NCBI RefSeq assembly: GCF_012979275.1
Contig: NZ_JABASZ010000040.1
Location: 62,001 to 126,000, forward strand
DNA length: 64,000 nt
Reading direction: 5' to 3'
Source of the DNA: Pseudopontixanthobacter vadosimaris
Lineage (GTDB): Bacteria; Pseudomonadota; Alphaproteobacteria; Sphingomonadales; Sphingomonadaceae
A program made the translations under genes and the position numbers. This document shows positions 45,128 through 53,815 of the stretch, one piece after another; the first letter of the stretch is position 1; every line of letters starts with the position of its first letter. Below the pieces are notes generated by a model. It searched no databases. It was given only the letters and a program-made list of their open reading frames with translations, and was not told the DNA's origin.

Positions 45128-46020
45128 TGGCGACGCTACACGACCGGCCCTTGATCTTGGAGGGCGCAGCCTGGCCCGATTACGGTCTGATCGACAGCGG
45201 CGACGGGCGCAAGCACGAGCGTTTCGGCCCGTTCGAATTCACCCGTCCCGAAGCTCAGGCTCTCTGGTCGCCGCGCATGGTCGGCGGCGAGTGGCAGGCG
45301 GACAGCGCCTTCATCCCGGCATCGGATGAGGATGGCGGCGGTCGCTGGACCGGCAACCCGCAGGTTCCCGATGGGGGCTGGCCGATGCGCTGGAAGGAAG
45401 TGCGCTTCGCCGCGCAGCGCACACCGTTCAGGCATCTGGGATTTTTCCCCGACATGGCGCCGGTATGGGACTGGATGCGGGCGCAGCTTGCCGGGCGCGA
45501 TGATGCCGAAACGCTGAACCTGTTCGGCTATACCGGGGTCGGGTCGCTGGCGCTCAGCCAGTGCGGGCCGGTTACCCATGTCGATGCGTCAAAGAAATCT
45601 GTGGCGCAGGCGCGGGAAAACGCCACGCTGTCGGGAATGGAAGACCGGCCGATCCGCTGGCTGGTGGACGATGCGGCAAAGTTTACCGCGCGTGAGGTCA
45701 GGCGAGGGCGCCGTTATGACGGCATCATCCTCGATCCCCCGAAATTCGGACGTGGGCCGAAACACGAGACCTGGCGGCTCGAGGATTGCCTCGCCCCGCT
45801 GGTGGCCAATTGCCGGCAGTTGCTGGATGCGGACAGCCGTTTCCTGTTCCTCACCGTCTATGCCGTGCGGATGTCCAGCCTGGCGCTGGGCGGGCTGCTG
45901 AACGAGCTGTTCTCCGATCTGCCGGGCCAGGTCGAGCATGGCGATCTCGCCATGCGGGAAGAAGGCGAGGGAGGCCGCCTGCTACCCACCGCGATCTTCG
46001 CGCGCTGGCGGCGGGACTGA
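45127..46020 (+). CDS. Class I SAM-dependent methyltransferase, RlmI-like
   Basis: The 297-residue Rossmann methyltransferase has motif I LNLFGYTGVGSLALSQCG and the DPPKFGRGPKHETW catalytic/nucleic acid motif typical of RlmI/RlmKL-type rRNA methyltransferases. The N-terminal PUA domain of RlmI is absent; instead about 110 residues with DYGLIDSGDGRKHERFG form an unrelated start seen in SAM-dependent methyltransferases of alphaproteobacteria. Target unknown; an rRNA base is likely by family. It begins at the ATG at 45127 overlapping the thrC stop, and ends five bases before convergent DUF1499. Confidence 0.85.
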   Translation: MATLHDRPLILEGAAWPDYGLIDSGDGRKHERFGPFEFTRPEAQALWSPRMVGGEWQADSAFIPASDEDGGGRWTGNPQVPDGGWPMRWKEVRFAAQRTPFRHLGFFPDMAPVWDWMRAQLAGRDDAETLNLFGYTGVGSLALSQCGPVTHVDASKKSVAQARENATLSGMEDRPIRWLVDDAAKFTAREVRRGRRYDGIILDPPKFGRGPKHETWRLEDCLAPLVANCRQLLDADSRFLFLTVYAVRMSSLALGGLLNELFSDLPGQVEHGDLAMREEGEGGRLLPTAIFARWRRD

Positions 46021-46024
46021 CGAT

Positions 46025-46762
46025 TCAGGCCGCAGCGAGGTCGCGCAGGAAATCGCGAATACGCTCCGCATTCTTGCCCAGATCGCTGGCACCCACACGG
46101 CTGACCGAGCGCATGTCGACCACGCTGCCGCCACCGGGCGCCGGCGTAACGCGCAGCACGACATCGTCTTCGAACCGCAGATAAGAGGCATAGGCCGTTG
46201 CCTCCAGCCTTCCGGCGGCAGGGTCCACAGCGGCGATGGTCCAGCCTTTCTCCCGCGCCAGTGCCGCGGCACGGTCGATGGTGTCCGCAACATTCATCGG
46301 CACGATCACGCTGTCGAGATCGCCATAGGCGTCTTCATGCAGGCGTCGCCAGTTGGCCAATGTGTCCACGCCTGCCAGATTGTCTTCGCGCAGGGGGAGC
46401 GTGGTGAATTGCGGCGGGTTTGCGGTGTCGGTGGTAATGTCGTGCAGGGGCGGCAGATCGCGGGTGGGCAGGATCACGATGGCGACCAGCAGGAGAAATC
46501 CGGCCGACAGCAGCAAGCCGACAAGCGCGCGCCGCACGCTCACCCGCTGCATGATCCGGCCGGCGATCAGAACGAGCAGCGCAAAGATCGCACCGAAGGC
46601 GGCGAGCGGTGCAGCGTAGAAAAGGCCGCGAAAGCCGTCGATCTTCGGCAGAATGTCCAGACGGGCCGCGGTCGCGCCGCCGATCGCCAGGATCCAGACA
46701 GCGACGGAAATGATGAGGGCGATCAGCCCCAGGGCTGCAAAGACTTTCTGCCTGCGCATCAT
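46025..46762 (-). CDS. DUF1499-family membrane protein
   Basis: The 245-residue product has three N-terminal membrane helices (about 6-26, 38-60, 72-92), then a periplasmic or cytosolic domain with LREDNLAGVDTLANWRRLHEDAYGD, PMNVADTIDRAAALAREKGW, ASYLRFEDDVVLRV, and VDMRSVSRVGASDLGKNAERI, which is the DUF1499 signature. Function unknown. The ATG at 46762 follows GAGAGGGG; an ATG immediately after also fits. Confidence 0.85.
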   Translation of the reverse strand: MMRRQKVFAALGLIALIISVAVWILAIGGATAARLDILPKIDGFRGLFYAAPLAAFGAIFALLVLIAGRIMQRVSVRRALVGLLLSAGFLLLVAIVILPTRDLPPLHDITTDTANPPQFTTLPLREDNLAGVDTLANWRRLHEDAYGDLDSVIVPMNVADTIDRAAALAREKGWTIAAVDPAAGRLEATAYASYLRFEDDVVLRVTPAPGGGSVVDMRSVSRVGASDLGKNAERIRDFLRDLAAA

Positions 46763-46928
46763 ATATTCCCCTCTCCAGCCCCGTTCTGCACCATGTCGCC
46801 CGCCGGTCGCTGGCGTCAAGCGGCAAACCGTTCGCTTGCCCGCCACTGGACAGCGCCGCCAAGTGCTGCAAAGCCGCGAATTCGTGACCGCCAGCAGCAG
46901 AAAGTGCCTTCCATTGCCCGATAGATTG

Positions 46929-47285
46929 ATGCTCCAGATTGCCGATCTCGAGGTGGATGTGCTAACCGGCATCTATTCGGAAGAAACCGGCAAGCCGCAG
47001 CCGCTGCGAATCTCCATCGATGCGGAGATGCAGATTGCCGACCGCTACCTGCCCGATACGCCGCTGGACGCCAGCAAGAATTACATGGACCTGAAATTCG
47101 CCGCGCGTGAAGCTCTGCCGCCCGCTACGCATTTCAAGCTGATCGAGGCGGTGGCCGACCATATCTGCGAAACGCTGTTCCTGCAGGACCTGCGGGTGCA
47201 GGCCGTCACGGTGAAGATCGTGAAGCTGGCGATTGCGGAAGAAAATGAAAAGATCGGCATCACCCTGCGCCGGGAACGGCGCTGA
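46929..47285 (+). CDS. folB: Dihydroneopterin aldolase family protein
   Basis: FolB cleaves dihydroneopterin to 6-hydroxymethyl-dihydropterin in folate synthesis. The 118-residue protein has the tunnelling fold: LEVDVLTGIYSEETGKPQPL, LDASKNYMDLKFAAREAL, THFKLIEAVADHICETLF and VKIVKLAIAEENEKIGITL. Lengths and Glu/Lys residues fit. The start ATG at 46929 is inferred from the first conserved strand. The gene abuts the next start with no gap, so the two are coupled. Confidence 0.9.
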   Translation: MLQIADLEVDVLTGIYSEETGKPQPLRISIDAEMQIADRYLPDTPLDASKNYMDLKFAAREALPPATHFKLIEAVADHICETLFLQDLRVQAVTVKIVKLAIAEENEKIGITLRRERR

Positions 47286-47618
47286 ATGGGAGAACAGGTC
47301 GTTCTGAAGGTCGGGGGGCTTGCGCCGCATGCCATCGAAGCGGCGGCGGCTTTCCATCTCGAATGGATGCCGCAGGCTCTGGCGCTGCTGAAAAACGCAC
47401 CTGCCTTGCTGCTGCAAATGCCGGGGGCGCCTTACGATCACGACGACTGGCGCAGGGCCGCCATACGCGACCTTGCCCGGCGATCCACCCCGCACCGCGT
47501 CAACATGATCGCCGGCGGCGACGCTGCGGCCATCGCCTCGGCGATCCGTTTCCTGAGCGATGCGCCCGGCGTGACCGGCCAGTTGCTGAAGCTTGCGGGA
47601 ACGACTGCGGACGCCTAG
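47286..47618 (+). CDS. Truncated SDR-like Rossmann protein after folB
   Basis: The 110-residue product resembles the C-terminal half of a short-chain dehydrogenase: DDWRRAAIRDLARRSTPHRVNMIAG and AIASAIRFLSDAPGVTGQLL align with the end of SDR enzymes (the RVNAIAPG and GVTGQ segments). The cofactor loop GxxxGxG and the YxxxK catalytic pair are missing. FolM-type dihydropteridine reductases are SDRs that often sit beside folB-like genes, so it may be a shortened relative that regulates or scaffolds FolB. The ATG at 47286 follows the folB stop directly. Function unknown. Confidence 0.6.
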   Translation: MGEQVVLKVGGLAPHAIEAAAAFHLEWMPQALALLKNAPALLLQMPGAPYDHDDWRRAAIRDLARRSTPHRVNMIAGGDAAAIASAIRFLSDAPGVTGQLLKLAGTTADA

Positions 47619-47630
47619 CTTTGTGGCATC

Positions 47631-48671
47631 ATGAGCGAAATGCGCCAAACCGCGAAATCATCGGCCACAGACCGTCCCGCCCCGCTCGTAGACGCGTTCG
47701 CGCGGCATATCACCTATCTTCGGCTGTCGGTCACTGATCGCTGCGATCTGCGCTGCACCTATTGCATGCCCGAAAAGATGCAGTTCCTGCCGCGAAACGA
47801 GGTGCTCACCCTGGATGAACTGCACCATCTGGCACTGGGGTTCATCGACCGCGGCATCCGCAGGATCCGCCTGACAGGCGGCGAACCGCTGGTCCGGCGC
47901 GACATGATGGACCTTGTCCGCGCCCTGGGCCGCAGGCTTGGCGAAGGGCTGGACGAGCTGACGCTGACCACCAATGGAACGCAGCTTGCCGAACATGCGT
48001 CTGCGCTGGCCGATGCGGGCGTGGAGCGGGTGAACGTGTCGCTCGACACAATCGACCCGGCGCTGTTCAAGCGTCTGACGCGGCGCGACCGGCTGGAACA
48101 GGTGCTTGCCGGCATCGCCGCCGCGCGCGCCGCCGGATTGAAGGTCAAGCTCAACACCGTGGCGCTGAAAGGGCTGAACGAGATCGAACTTCCCGATCTG
48201 ATCGGCTGGGCGCATGGCGAGGGACATGAGATCACATTGATCGAAGTCATGCCGCTGGGCGAGGTGGATGGCGACCGGATGGATCATTATCTGCCGCTGT
48301 CGGCTGTGCGTGACCGGCTCGAGGCGCGCTGGACCCTGCGGTCGAGCAGCTATCGCACGGGCGGCCCCGCGCGCTATTTCGACGTGGAGGAAACCGGCGG
48401 CAGGCTCGGCCTCATCACGCCGCTGACGCAGAATTTCTGCGAAGGCTGCAATCGGATCCGCGTGACCACCACCGGGCAGCTCTACCCCTGCCTCGGCGGC
48501 GGCGAACAGGTGGATCTGCGGGCGGCCATCCGCTCGGCCGACCCGGAAGGCGCGCTGGATGACGCTCTCGATCAGGCGATGCGGATAAAGCCTGCCCGCC
48601 ACGCCTTCCGCATCGATGCGCATGGGCAGCGCCCCGCGCAGCCCCGGCACATGTCCATGACCGGCGGCTGA
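47631..48671 (+). CDS. moaA: GTP 3-prime,8-cyclase
   Basis: MoaA starts molybdenum-cofactor synthesis by rearranging GTP with radical SAM chemistry. The 346-residue enzyme has the first cluster CDLRCTYC (C38, C42, C45) in TDRCDLRCTYCMPEKM, the GGEPLVRRD loop, and a C-terminal second cluster NFCEGCNRIRVTTTGQLYPC, and ends in the required Gly-Gly (MTGG). Start at the ATG at 47631. It is followed by moaD and moaE; moaC, needed next in the pathway, is not in this window. Confidence 0.97.
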   Translation: MSEMRQTAKSSATDRPAPLVDAFARHITYLRLSVTDRCDLRCTYCMPEKMQFLPRNEVLTLDELHHLALGFIDRGIRRIRLTGGEPLVRRDMMDLVRALGRRLGEGLDELTLTTNGTQLAEHASALADAGVERVNVSLDTIDPALFKRLTRRDRLEQVLAGIAAARAAGLKVKLNTVALKGLNEIELPDLIGWAHGEGHEITLIEVMPLGEVDGDRMDHYLPLSAVRDRLEARWTLRSSSYRTGGPARYFDVEETGGRLGLITPLTQNFCEGCNRIRVTTTGQLYPCLGGGEQVDLRAAIRSADPEGALDDALDQAMRIKPARHAFRIDAHGQRPAQPRHMSMTGG

Positions 48672-48674
48672 CGA

Positions 48675-48917
48675 ATGGCGGTCAGGATCCTGTTTCTGGG
48701 GCCGTTACAAGACCTCGCCGGTGCGGCCGAGCGCATGGTCGAGGGGCCGCTCGACTGGCCCGGTCTGATTCGCGCGGTTGGGCCTGCCGTTGCGGCGCAG
48801 CTGCAGGACGAGAAGGTGAATGTGGCCTGCGCCGGCGAATTGCTGATGGACAGGAGCGCCCTGTCTGCACGGGACGGCGATGAAATCGCGCTGCTGCCCC
48901 CGGTGAGCGGCGGCTGA
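48675..48917 (+). CDS. moaD: Molybdopterin synthase small subunit
   Basis: MoaD is the ubiquitin-like sulphur carrier of molybdopterin synthase. The 80-residue protein has the beta-grasp form and ends in LLPPVSGG, the C-terminal Gly-Gly that is thiocarboxylated. It lies three bases after moaA and four before moaE. Confidence 0.95.
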   Translation: MAVRILFLGPLQDLAGAAERMVEGPLDWPGLIRAVGPAVAAQLQDEKVNVACAGELLMDRSALSARDGDEIALLPPVSGG

Positions 48918-48921
48918 ATCG

Positions 48922-49365
48922 GTGATCGACGCCCGATTGCTGGAGAAAGGATTTTCGGCCGGGCAGGCGCTGGCGCATTTCGCACGTGCCAATCCCGATA
49001 GCGGCGGGATCGCCAGCTTCGTCGGGAAAGTGCGGCCGGACGGCGATGTAAAGGCGTTGCACCTCACGCATTACCCGCCACTGACGCTGCCGGGCATGGA
49101 AGAACTGGCACGAAAGGCGATGGAGCGATTCGCGCTCGAAGGCATTCTGGCGTGGCATCGCATCGGTTTTCTTCGGCCCGGCGCGCCGATCGTGCTGGTC
49201 GCTGCGGCGGCGCGGCACCGGCGGGACAGCCTGGCGGCGGTGGATTTCACGATGGACCATCTGAAGAGCGCGGCATGGTTCTGGAAGCGCGAGAAGCGCG
49301 ATGATGGCTGGCACTGGATTGCACCGCGCGGGCAGGATCATGCGGACCTGGCGCGGTGGGATTAG
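48922..49365 (+). CDS. moaE: Molybdopterin synthase catalytic subunit
   Basis: MoaE inserts dithiolene sulphur into precursor Z using MoaD. The 147-residue protein has GGIASFVGKVRP, LTHYPPLTLPGMEELARKAM, HRIGFLRPGAPIVLVAAAARHR and the active-site Lys region DHLKSAAWFWKREKR. The start is a GTG at 48922. Its TAG stop shares two bases with the stop of the convergent lipoprotein gene. Confidence 0.95.
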   Translation: MIDARLLEKGFSAGQALAHFARANPDSGGIASFVGKVRPDGDVKALHLTHYPPLTLPGMEELARKAMERFALEGILAWHRIGFLRPGAPIVLVAAAARHRRDSLAAVDFTMDHLKSAAWFWKREKRDDGWHWIAPRGQDHADLARWD

Positions 49366-49928
49366 AGGCGGATGCGCGCGCGCAGTTCCTGCAGGATGCG
49401 ATCCTCCTCGGCTACAAGAGCGATGACAATATCCCGCGCCTGCGCCACCTGCTCGATCTCCTGGAAGGCGAGGGTGCTGTCGACATAGAGGATATCGAGA
49501 TCGCCAAGCGGCACCGATGTTGCGCTCCGTTTGCTGTCGAGATCGGCAAGAGCCACCTGCGCCGCCGCCCAGGCGTCCGACGTCACGCCGCCATTGGCAC
49601 CCGCCGCCACTGCGCGCCGCGCGGAAGGTACGGCGGCCCGGAAGGCGGCATGGGATTCGCGCGCAGTCGCCACCAGGCCGCCGAGGCGATTTTCTGCTGC
49701 CGTGGCGAGAGGGGCAGGCCGGGGGGCTTGTATGTCTGTCGTCACGGGCTCGAAACTGCCTTCGGCGCGTTCTGCATCGCGCAGGGCCAGCGAGGGATAG
49801 CGCCCGTCGCTGGCGCATCCCGCCACCAGGGCGGCCAGAACAAGCGTCAGCGAAACGCGCGCGGTACCCCGGTCACAAGCAGGGAATTGCCGGTTATGGT
49901 TGCCATCACGCATCATCGGGCACGTCAT
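49362..49928 (-). CDS. Hypothetical lipoprotein
   Basis: The product of about 188 residues (from the ATG at 49928; ATGs at 49916 and 49913 also possible) has a hydrophobic segment and a lipobox LVAGC before the Cys, so it is probably lipid-anchored. The mature part is Ala/Arg-rich and helical (RLGGLVATARESHAAFRAAV, LDSKRSATSVPLGDLD) with a C-terminal heptad-like region FQEIEQVAQARDIVIALVAE, perhaps coiled coil. I do not recognise the family. It is convergent with moaE and divergent from rplU. Confidence 0.65.
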   Translation of the reverse strand: MTCPMMRDGNHNRQFPACDRGTARVSLTLVLAALVAGCASDGRYPSLALRDAERAEGSFEPVTTDIQAPRPAPLATAAENRLGGLVATARESHAAFRAAVPSARRAVAAGANGGVTSDAWAAAQVALADLDSKRSATSVPLGDLDILYVDSTLAFQEIEQVAQARDIVIALVAEEDRILQELRARIRL

Positions 49929-49991
49929 AGCAGCACCGGTTCCGCTTGCCAGCCCGATGTGCGGAAAACGGCGTTTCGCAGAGGGCAAGCG

Positions 49992-50019
49992 TTGACTTCG
50001 AATGCGTTCTCCCTTAACG
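49992..50019 (+). promoter_or_regulatory. Candidate promoter of rplU-rpmA
   Basis: TTGACT at 49992-49997 is a good alphaproteobacterial -35; TTAACG at 50014-50019 is a weak -10 after 16 bases. This would give a leader of about 100 bases before the rplU ATG. Confidence 0.35.
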
Positions 50020-50125
50020 GCAGCCATCTTTCCGGTTGTCCGCAAATCGCGGGCAGTCCGGCGCGCCGTTTCGTCACTGGAACGCAGGCGGGGCGGCACA
50101 GCAATTGATTAAGGGTAATGGCACC

Positions 50126-50476
50126 ATGTTCGCAGTAGTGCGCACGGGCGGCAAGCAGTATCGGGTAGCCGCCGGAGACAAGATCGCAGTCGAAAAGCTC
50201 GCCGGTGACGCCGGCGATACGGTCAATCTGGGCGATGTCCTGCTGGCCGGCGAAGGCGACAGCATGCAGGATGCGTCGAAGGTGACCGTTTCTGCCGAGA
50301 TCATCGCCCAGGCGAAAAGCGACAAGGTGACGGTTTTCAAGAAGCGTCGCCGTCATAATTACCGCCGCAAGGCCGGCCATCGGCAGCAGATGACACTTCT
50401 GCGTATCACTGCCGTCGGCGGCGACAAGCTTGCAGCGAAGACAGCATCCCCCGCCGTGGCGGCGGACCAGAAGTAA
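50126..50476 (+). CDS. rplU: Ribosomal protein bL21
   Basis: bL21 is a 23S rRNA-binding large-subunit protein. The 116-residue form begins [20 protein letters not shown], continues with [10 protein letters not shown], and has the basic segment [20 protein letters not shown] that contacts rRNA. A C-terminal Ala/Lys tail is longer than in E. coli (103). AAGGG lies upstream of the ATG at 50126. It pairs with rpmA 13 bases downstream. Confidence 0.98.
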   Translation: MFAVVRTGGKQYRVAAGDKIAVEKLAGDAGDTVNLGDVLLAGEGDSMQDASKVTVSAEIIAQAKSDKVTVFKKRRRHNYRRKAGHRQQMTLLRITAVGGDKLAAKTASPAVAADQK

Positions 50477-50489
50477 GAGGTAGAGCGCA

Positions 50490-50759
50490 ATGGCACATAA
50501 GAAAGCAGGCGGTTCATCCCGCAATGGCCGCGATTCGGCCGGCCGGCGCCTTGGCGTGAAGAAGTTCGGCAGCGAAGAAGTCATCGGCGGCAACATCATC
50601 GTTCGCCAGCGCGGCACGAAATATTACCCCGGTTCAAACGTCGGCATGGGCCGCGATCACACGCTTTTCGCGCTGATCGAAGGGCGTGTCCGCTTCCATT
50701 CTGGCAAGCTGGGCCGGAAATATGTTTCGGTCGACGCGGCGGCGCGGGCTGCTGAGTAA
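50490..50759 (+). CDS. rpmA: Ribosomal protein bL27
   Basis: bL27 reaches with its N-terminus toward the peptidyl-transferase centre. The 89-residue product begins [16 protein letters not shown] with the typical basic N-terminus, followed by [28 protein letters not shown] and [15 protein letters not shown]. It follows rplU in one operon. obgE, the usual next gene, is not adjacent here. Confidence 0.98.
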   Translation: MAHKKAGGSSRNGRDSAGRRLGVKKFGSEEVIGGNIIVRQRGTKYYPGSNVGMGRDHTLFALIEGRVRFHSGKLGRKYVSVDAAARAAE

Positions 50760-50816
50760 GGTTTACTGACGCGGCTGCCGGAAGCGGAAGCCTGTGCCGG
50801 AAAAATGTTTCGGCTG

Positions 50817-50862
50817 AAGAGGGAAACGGGATCGCTTGAAGAGCGCCTCCCGTTTCCCTCTT
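50817..50862 (+). terminator. Strong hairpin after rpmA
   Basis: Bases 50817-50831 (AAGAGGGAAACGGGA) pair perfectly with 50848-50862; the 16-base loop contains a second small stem CGCT/AGCG. It starts 57 bases after the rpmA stop. There is only a short T-rich run (TTGTCGTTTGATTT) after the stem. It probably terminates or stabilises the rplU-rpmA transcript. Confidence 0.75.
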
Positions 50863-51421
50863 GTCGTTTGATTTACCCGCAAGATGAGATTTTAGTCATC
50901 TCCGTGCCGCGAATCTTTCACGATCCGGCGGCATTTGCGTTGAGGGCACAGGAGAATGCGACGATATTCCACCGCGACCGAAACCTGTTCCTGCGCCCGG
51001 CGTGACCGGAAGATCGCGACGTCCTGCTAAACGAAATTGGTGCCGTGCAGCCGGTCGATGCCGCTGCACCCTCCTGGCCGCTCATACGCGCCGATGCCAT
51101 CGCCTTCGCCGGTGGGCGTCGCCTCGCGGCGGGATGAAAGCGGATGAATGCGAATCGGGTGATGGATCGGCAAAGCTCACTGCCGCGAAGGGCGTGCGAC
51201 TGAATTGGCGGATGCCATGCTGTCGATCGCCCGGATGCTCGGTCATTCATGGCGTGCCTGTCTGCTGGTCCGGCTCGGCTTCGTGGCGCAGGGCGCGGCT
51301 ACGGCGTCAGGAGGGGCGTTGTCGGGCCAGCAGGCAGCGACACTGTTCGAGATCGACCTGGCCGCTGGCAGGGAAGCGCATGCCGCCTGACCGGGCCGCC
51401 CGCGCCTGCCCGCCGGCAGCC
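50863..51421. other. Gene-poor stretch between rpmA and the metal-dependent hydrolase
   Basis: No convincing gene lies in these 559 bases. Small open frames (for example 51205-51390 on the plus strand) lack recognisable features. A perfect six-pair hairpin AGATGA-GATTTTAG-TCATCT is at 50882-50901, soon after the rpmA terminator hairpin. The stretch could hold a decayed gene or a small RNA; I cannot show either. Confidence 0.4.
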
Positions 51422-52318
51422 TTACTCCGCAGGCAGCAAGGCATCCTCGAATGAACCTTCGTACTGGTTGATCAGCGCACGGTCGTCATGGTTCCACGGA
51501 TGAAATCCGGGCAGGAAATATGCACACCACTGGGGAACGATGCGGCGCAGAAAGCCCGGCTTCCAGAACAGATAGGCGGCGATCTTCGCCTTCCATCTCC
51601 ATCCGGTCAGCCCATCCTGCTCCAGCAGCTTCGCCATTTCCTGCATTCGGTGGATCACGAAACGCTGCGATACGATGAGCATCAACAGGCTTTTCACGCG
51701 CCAGCGACGAAACCGGCTCCAGTCGCGCGTCGCATGCAGCCAGGTATCGTAGGCGACGCCCTTGTGCTCGACCTCTTCCGCCGAATGCCAGCGCCACAAA
51801 TCGCCGAGTTCCCCTTCGGCGCCCTTCAGATGGACAGGATCGGCCAGCAATTCGTGGCCCAGCATGGCGGTGAAATGTTCCAGGGCCATGGTCGCGGCCA
51901 GATTGACATAGGCCGGCCGGCCCCTGGTGAGCGCCAGCATCTCCTCGACCCGGCGATCAATGAAGGAAATGTCATATCCGGACCGTTCGGCCTGTTTGTT
52001 GAATACGATATGTTCGCGGGTGTGGTTGATTTCCTGTTTGACGAAAGCGCGGATTTCCGCCGCCAGACGGGGCGGGGCACCTTCGCGATTGGCCTTGACG
52101 GAGTCAACGAAGAAAGCCTCGCCGCGAGGAAAGGTCGCCGAAAGCGCGTTGAACCACGCGGTCGCCACCGGGTCGCCATTCAGCCACCAGCGGCCCGTTT
52201 CGCCATCGCGCGCAAAGCGCCGGTCGCGGATGTTCAGTTCCAGGTCGTCGGGCGTGGGCGAGCCGGCGTAAGTGTCTATCGGTGCCGGCGCGAATTTGGC
52301 TGGTGCGTTCATGATCAT
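51422..52318 (-). CDS. Predicted metal-dependent hydrolase (PF10118 type)
   Basis: The 298-residue, largely helical protein has the family pattern of His/Glu residues: VKQEINHTREHIVFN, ATMALEHFTAMLGHELLA and WRWHSAEEVEHKGVAYD, spaced as metal ligands in a ferritin-like arrangement. The C-terminal half has basic and aromatic segments (AYLFWKPGFLRRIVPQWCAY) that may contact membrane. Substrate unknown. It is divergent from a TetR regulator with a likely promoter and operator between, so it is probably controlled by that regulator. Start at the ATG at 52318; an ATG two codons later is also possible. Confidence 0.85.
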   Translation of the reverse strand: MIMNAPAKFAPAPIDTYAGSPTPDDLELNIRDRRFARDGETGRWWLNGDPVATAWFNALSATFPRGEAFFVDSVKANREGAPPRLAAEIRAFVKQEINHTREHIVFNKQAERSGYDISFIDRRVEEMLALTRGRPAYVNLAATMALEHFTAMLGHELLADPVHLKGAEGELGDLWRWHSAEEVEHKGVAYDTWLHATRDWSRFRRWRVKSLLMLIVSQRFVIHRMQEMAKLLEQDGLTGWRWKAKIAAYLFWKPGFLRRIVPQWCAYFLPGFHPWNHDDRALINQYEGSFEDALLPAE

Positions 52319-52342
52319 TCCGAAAAGATTGCCTGTTAAGAA

Positions 52343-52371
52343 AAACTAACCACTACTTACACTAATGTCAA
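52343..52371 (-). promoter_or_regulatory. Candidate promoter/operator of the metal-dependent hydrolase
   Basis: Minus-strand TTGACA (52371-52366) is 17 bases before TAGTTT (52348-52343), with a leader of about 18 bases. Inside the spacer TTACACTAATGT forms an imperfect palindrome (TTA-CAC-TAA) that a TetR protein could bind. AT-rich compared with flanks. Confidence 0.4.
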
Positions 52372-52455
52372 TAAGCATCGTTGCAAAAGCATTCTGATGG
52401 AGTAAAGCGCCGCTACCCTCATCATTCAGAGGGCCCGGCAAGGACAAGGACGTTC

Positions 52456-53064
52456 ATGGCGACCCGAAAGCGCCTCTCTCCCGAGGAATCCCGCACCGCC
52501 GCGCTGGAGGCGGCGCGGGGTCTGCTGATCGAGGCCGGGCCGCAAGCCGTGACATTGAAGGCGGTTTCTGCGCGCGTCGGGCGGACCCATGCCAATCTGC
52601 TCCACCATTTCGGCTCCGCGTCGGGATTGCAGAAGGCGTTGGCGCAGCATCTGGCGCAGACCGTCTGCGTCACCATTCGCGAGGCTGTGGAAGCGAGCCG
52701 CGCGGGTTTCGGCAGCCCCCGGGAGGTCGTCGACCTGACGTTCGATGCATTCGATCGCGAAGGAGCGGGTGCGCTTGCCAGCTGGATGATCCTGACCGGG
52801 AACGAGGATGCGCTCGATCCGATCGTGGAAGCCATTCACGCGCTGGTGGACGAGTTGGCAGCGGATGATGCGATCCCGCCACGGGGTGCGGCGACAGTGC
52901 ATGAACAGACGCTCACTCTCGTTCTTCTGGCGTTGGGCGATGCGCTGATGGGCAGGGCGCTGGCGAAATCGCTAGGCCTGCCCGCCGGCGCCGCGCGGGA
53001 CCGGGCGGAACGGCTGCTGACCGAAGACATGCCCGACATGCTTGGGATGCCGGCACCCGGCTGA
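52456..53064 (+). CDS. TetR/AcrR-family transcriptional regulator
   Basis: The 202-residue regulator has an N-terminal HTH ([22 protein letters not shown], with the TetR-type LLHHFGS recognition helix) after a basic start [19 protein letters not shown]. The C-terminal ligand/dimer domain is not specific enough to predict an inducer. The ATG at 52456 has AAGGA upstream. Divergence from the metal-dependent hydrolase suggests repression of that gene; ligand unknown. Confidence 0.88.
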   Translation: MATRKRLSPEESRTAALEAARGLLIEAGPQAVTLKAVSARVGRTHANLLHHFGSASGLQKALAQHLAQTVCVTIREAVEASRAGFGSPREVVDLTFDAFDREGAGALASWMILTGNEDALDPIVEAIHALVDELAADDAIPPRGAATVHEQTLTLVLLALGDALMGRALAKSLGLPAGAARDRAERLLTEDMPDMLGMPAPG

Positions 53065-53074
53065 AATGCGGTGG

Positions 53075-53815
53075 TCAGTTGCTGGCCGGTTTTTCCGGGC
53101 GCATCCAATCAGGCACGAATTCCGGCTGGATCGCTTCCACCCGAAGATGATCGACCGCCAGATCCAGGGCAGGGTAGGCCAGCTTCTGCCGTTTTTCCTC
53201 AGACCGGGACAGGGGCACCACCACCACCCGCCGATTGACCTTCTGCCGCCAATTCATCCGCGCGGTGTTTTCCTGCCCGATATAACAGCCCTTCGAAAAG
53301 CTGACGCCGTTCAGTTCCGTCGCATTGGCCTCCAGCCACAGGATATTGCCGATTTCGGCCTGCCCTTCGGCCACGCCACAGGACAGGCGATGCTGCCTGT
53401 AAGGATCGGAAACATCGCGTTCTCCGCCTTCCGCTTCGCCTACACGGCGCCAGCCAAGGTCCGGCAGCCGCGGGTCGGGCGTGGCACCATCCTCACGCTC
53501 GGCGGACCAGAAAACAACCAGCGCCGGGTCGCGTTCGATCGTCAATTTGCGGCGCAGGCGGTAGAGCGACAGCCGTTTCGCCAGATCGTCGGCAGCAGCC
53601 TGCTCGCAATCGATCAGCAGCGAATCGCCAGGACCTTGCCAGACGAAAAAATCGAACAGCGTCTTTCCCTGCGGCGACAGCAAGCCGGCCCAGACCGGCA
53701 GATCGCCCGACACATCATTCGTGACCAGCCCCTGCAAAAACGCGGCGGCGTCCTCCTTCTCATCCTGAGGAGTGATGCGAATGATCGCGCGGTCGAACAG
53801 TCTGCCGGATGTCAT
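53075..53815 (-). CDS. ygfZ: YgfZ/GcvT-domain iron-sulphur cluster protein
   Basis: YgfZ is a folate-binding protein that helps repair or assemble [Fe-S] enzymes. The 246-residue product has the diagnostic KGCYIGQE in [19 protein letters not shown], after a GcvT-like core ([33 protein letters not shown]). The start is taken as the ATG at 53815; an in-frame GTG at 53842 is possible. It is convergent with tetR and divergent from pyrC. Confidence 0.92.
   Translation of the reverse strand: MTSGRLFDRAIIRITPQDEKEDAAAFLQGLVTNDVSGDLPVWAGLLSPQGKTLFDFFVWQGPGDSLLIDCEQAAADDLAKRLSLYRLRRKLTIERDPALVVFWSAEREDGATPDPRLPDLGWRRVGEAEGGERDVSDPYRQHRLSCGVAEGQAEIGNILWLEANATELNGVSFSKGCYIGQENTARMNWRQKVNRRVVVVPLSRSEEKRQKLAYPALDLAVDHLRVEAIQPEFVPDWMRPEKPASN

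Noticed and set aside
50918-51250. Minus-strand frame in the gap after rpmA
   Set aside because: Arg/Ser/Ala-rich product without conserved motifs or ribosome site.
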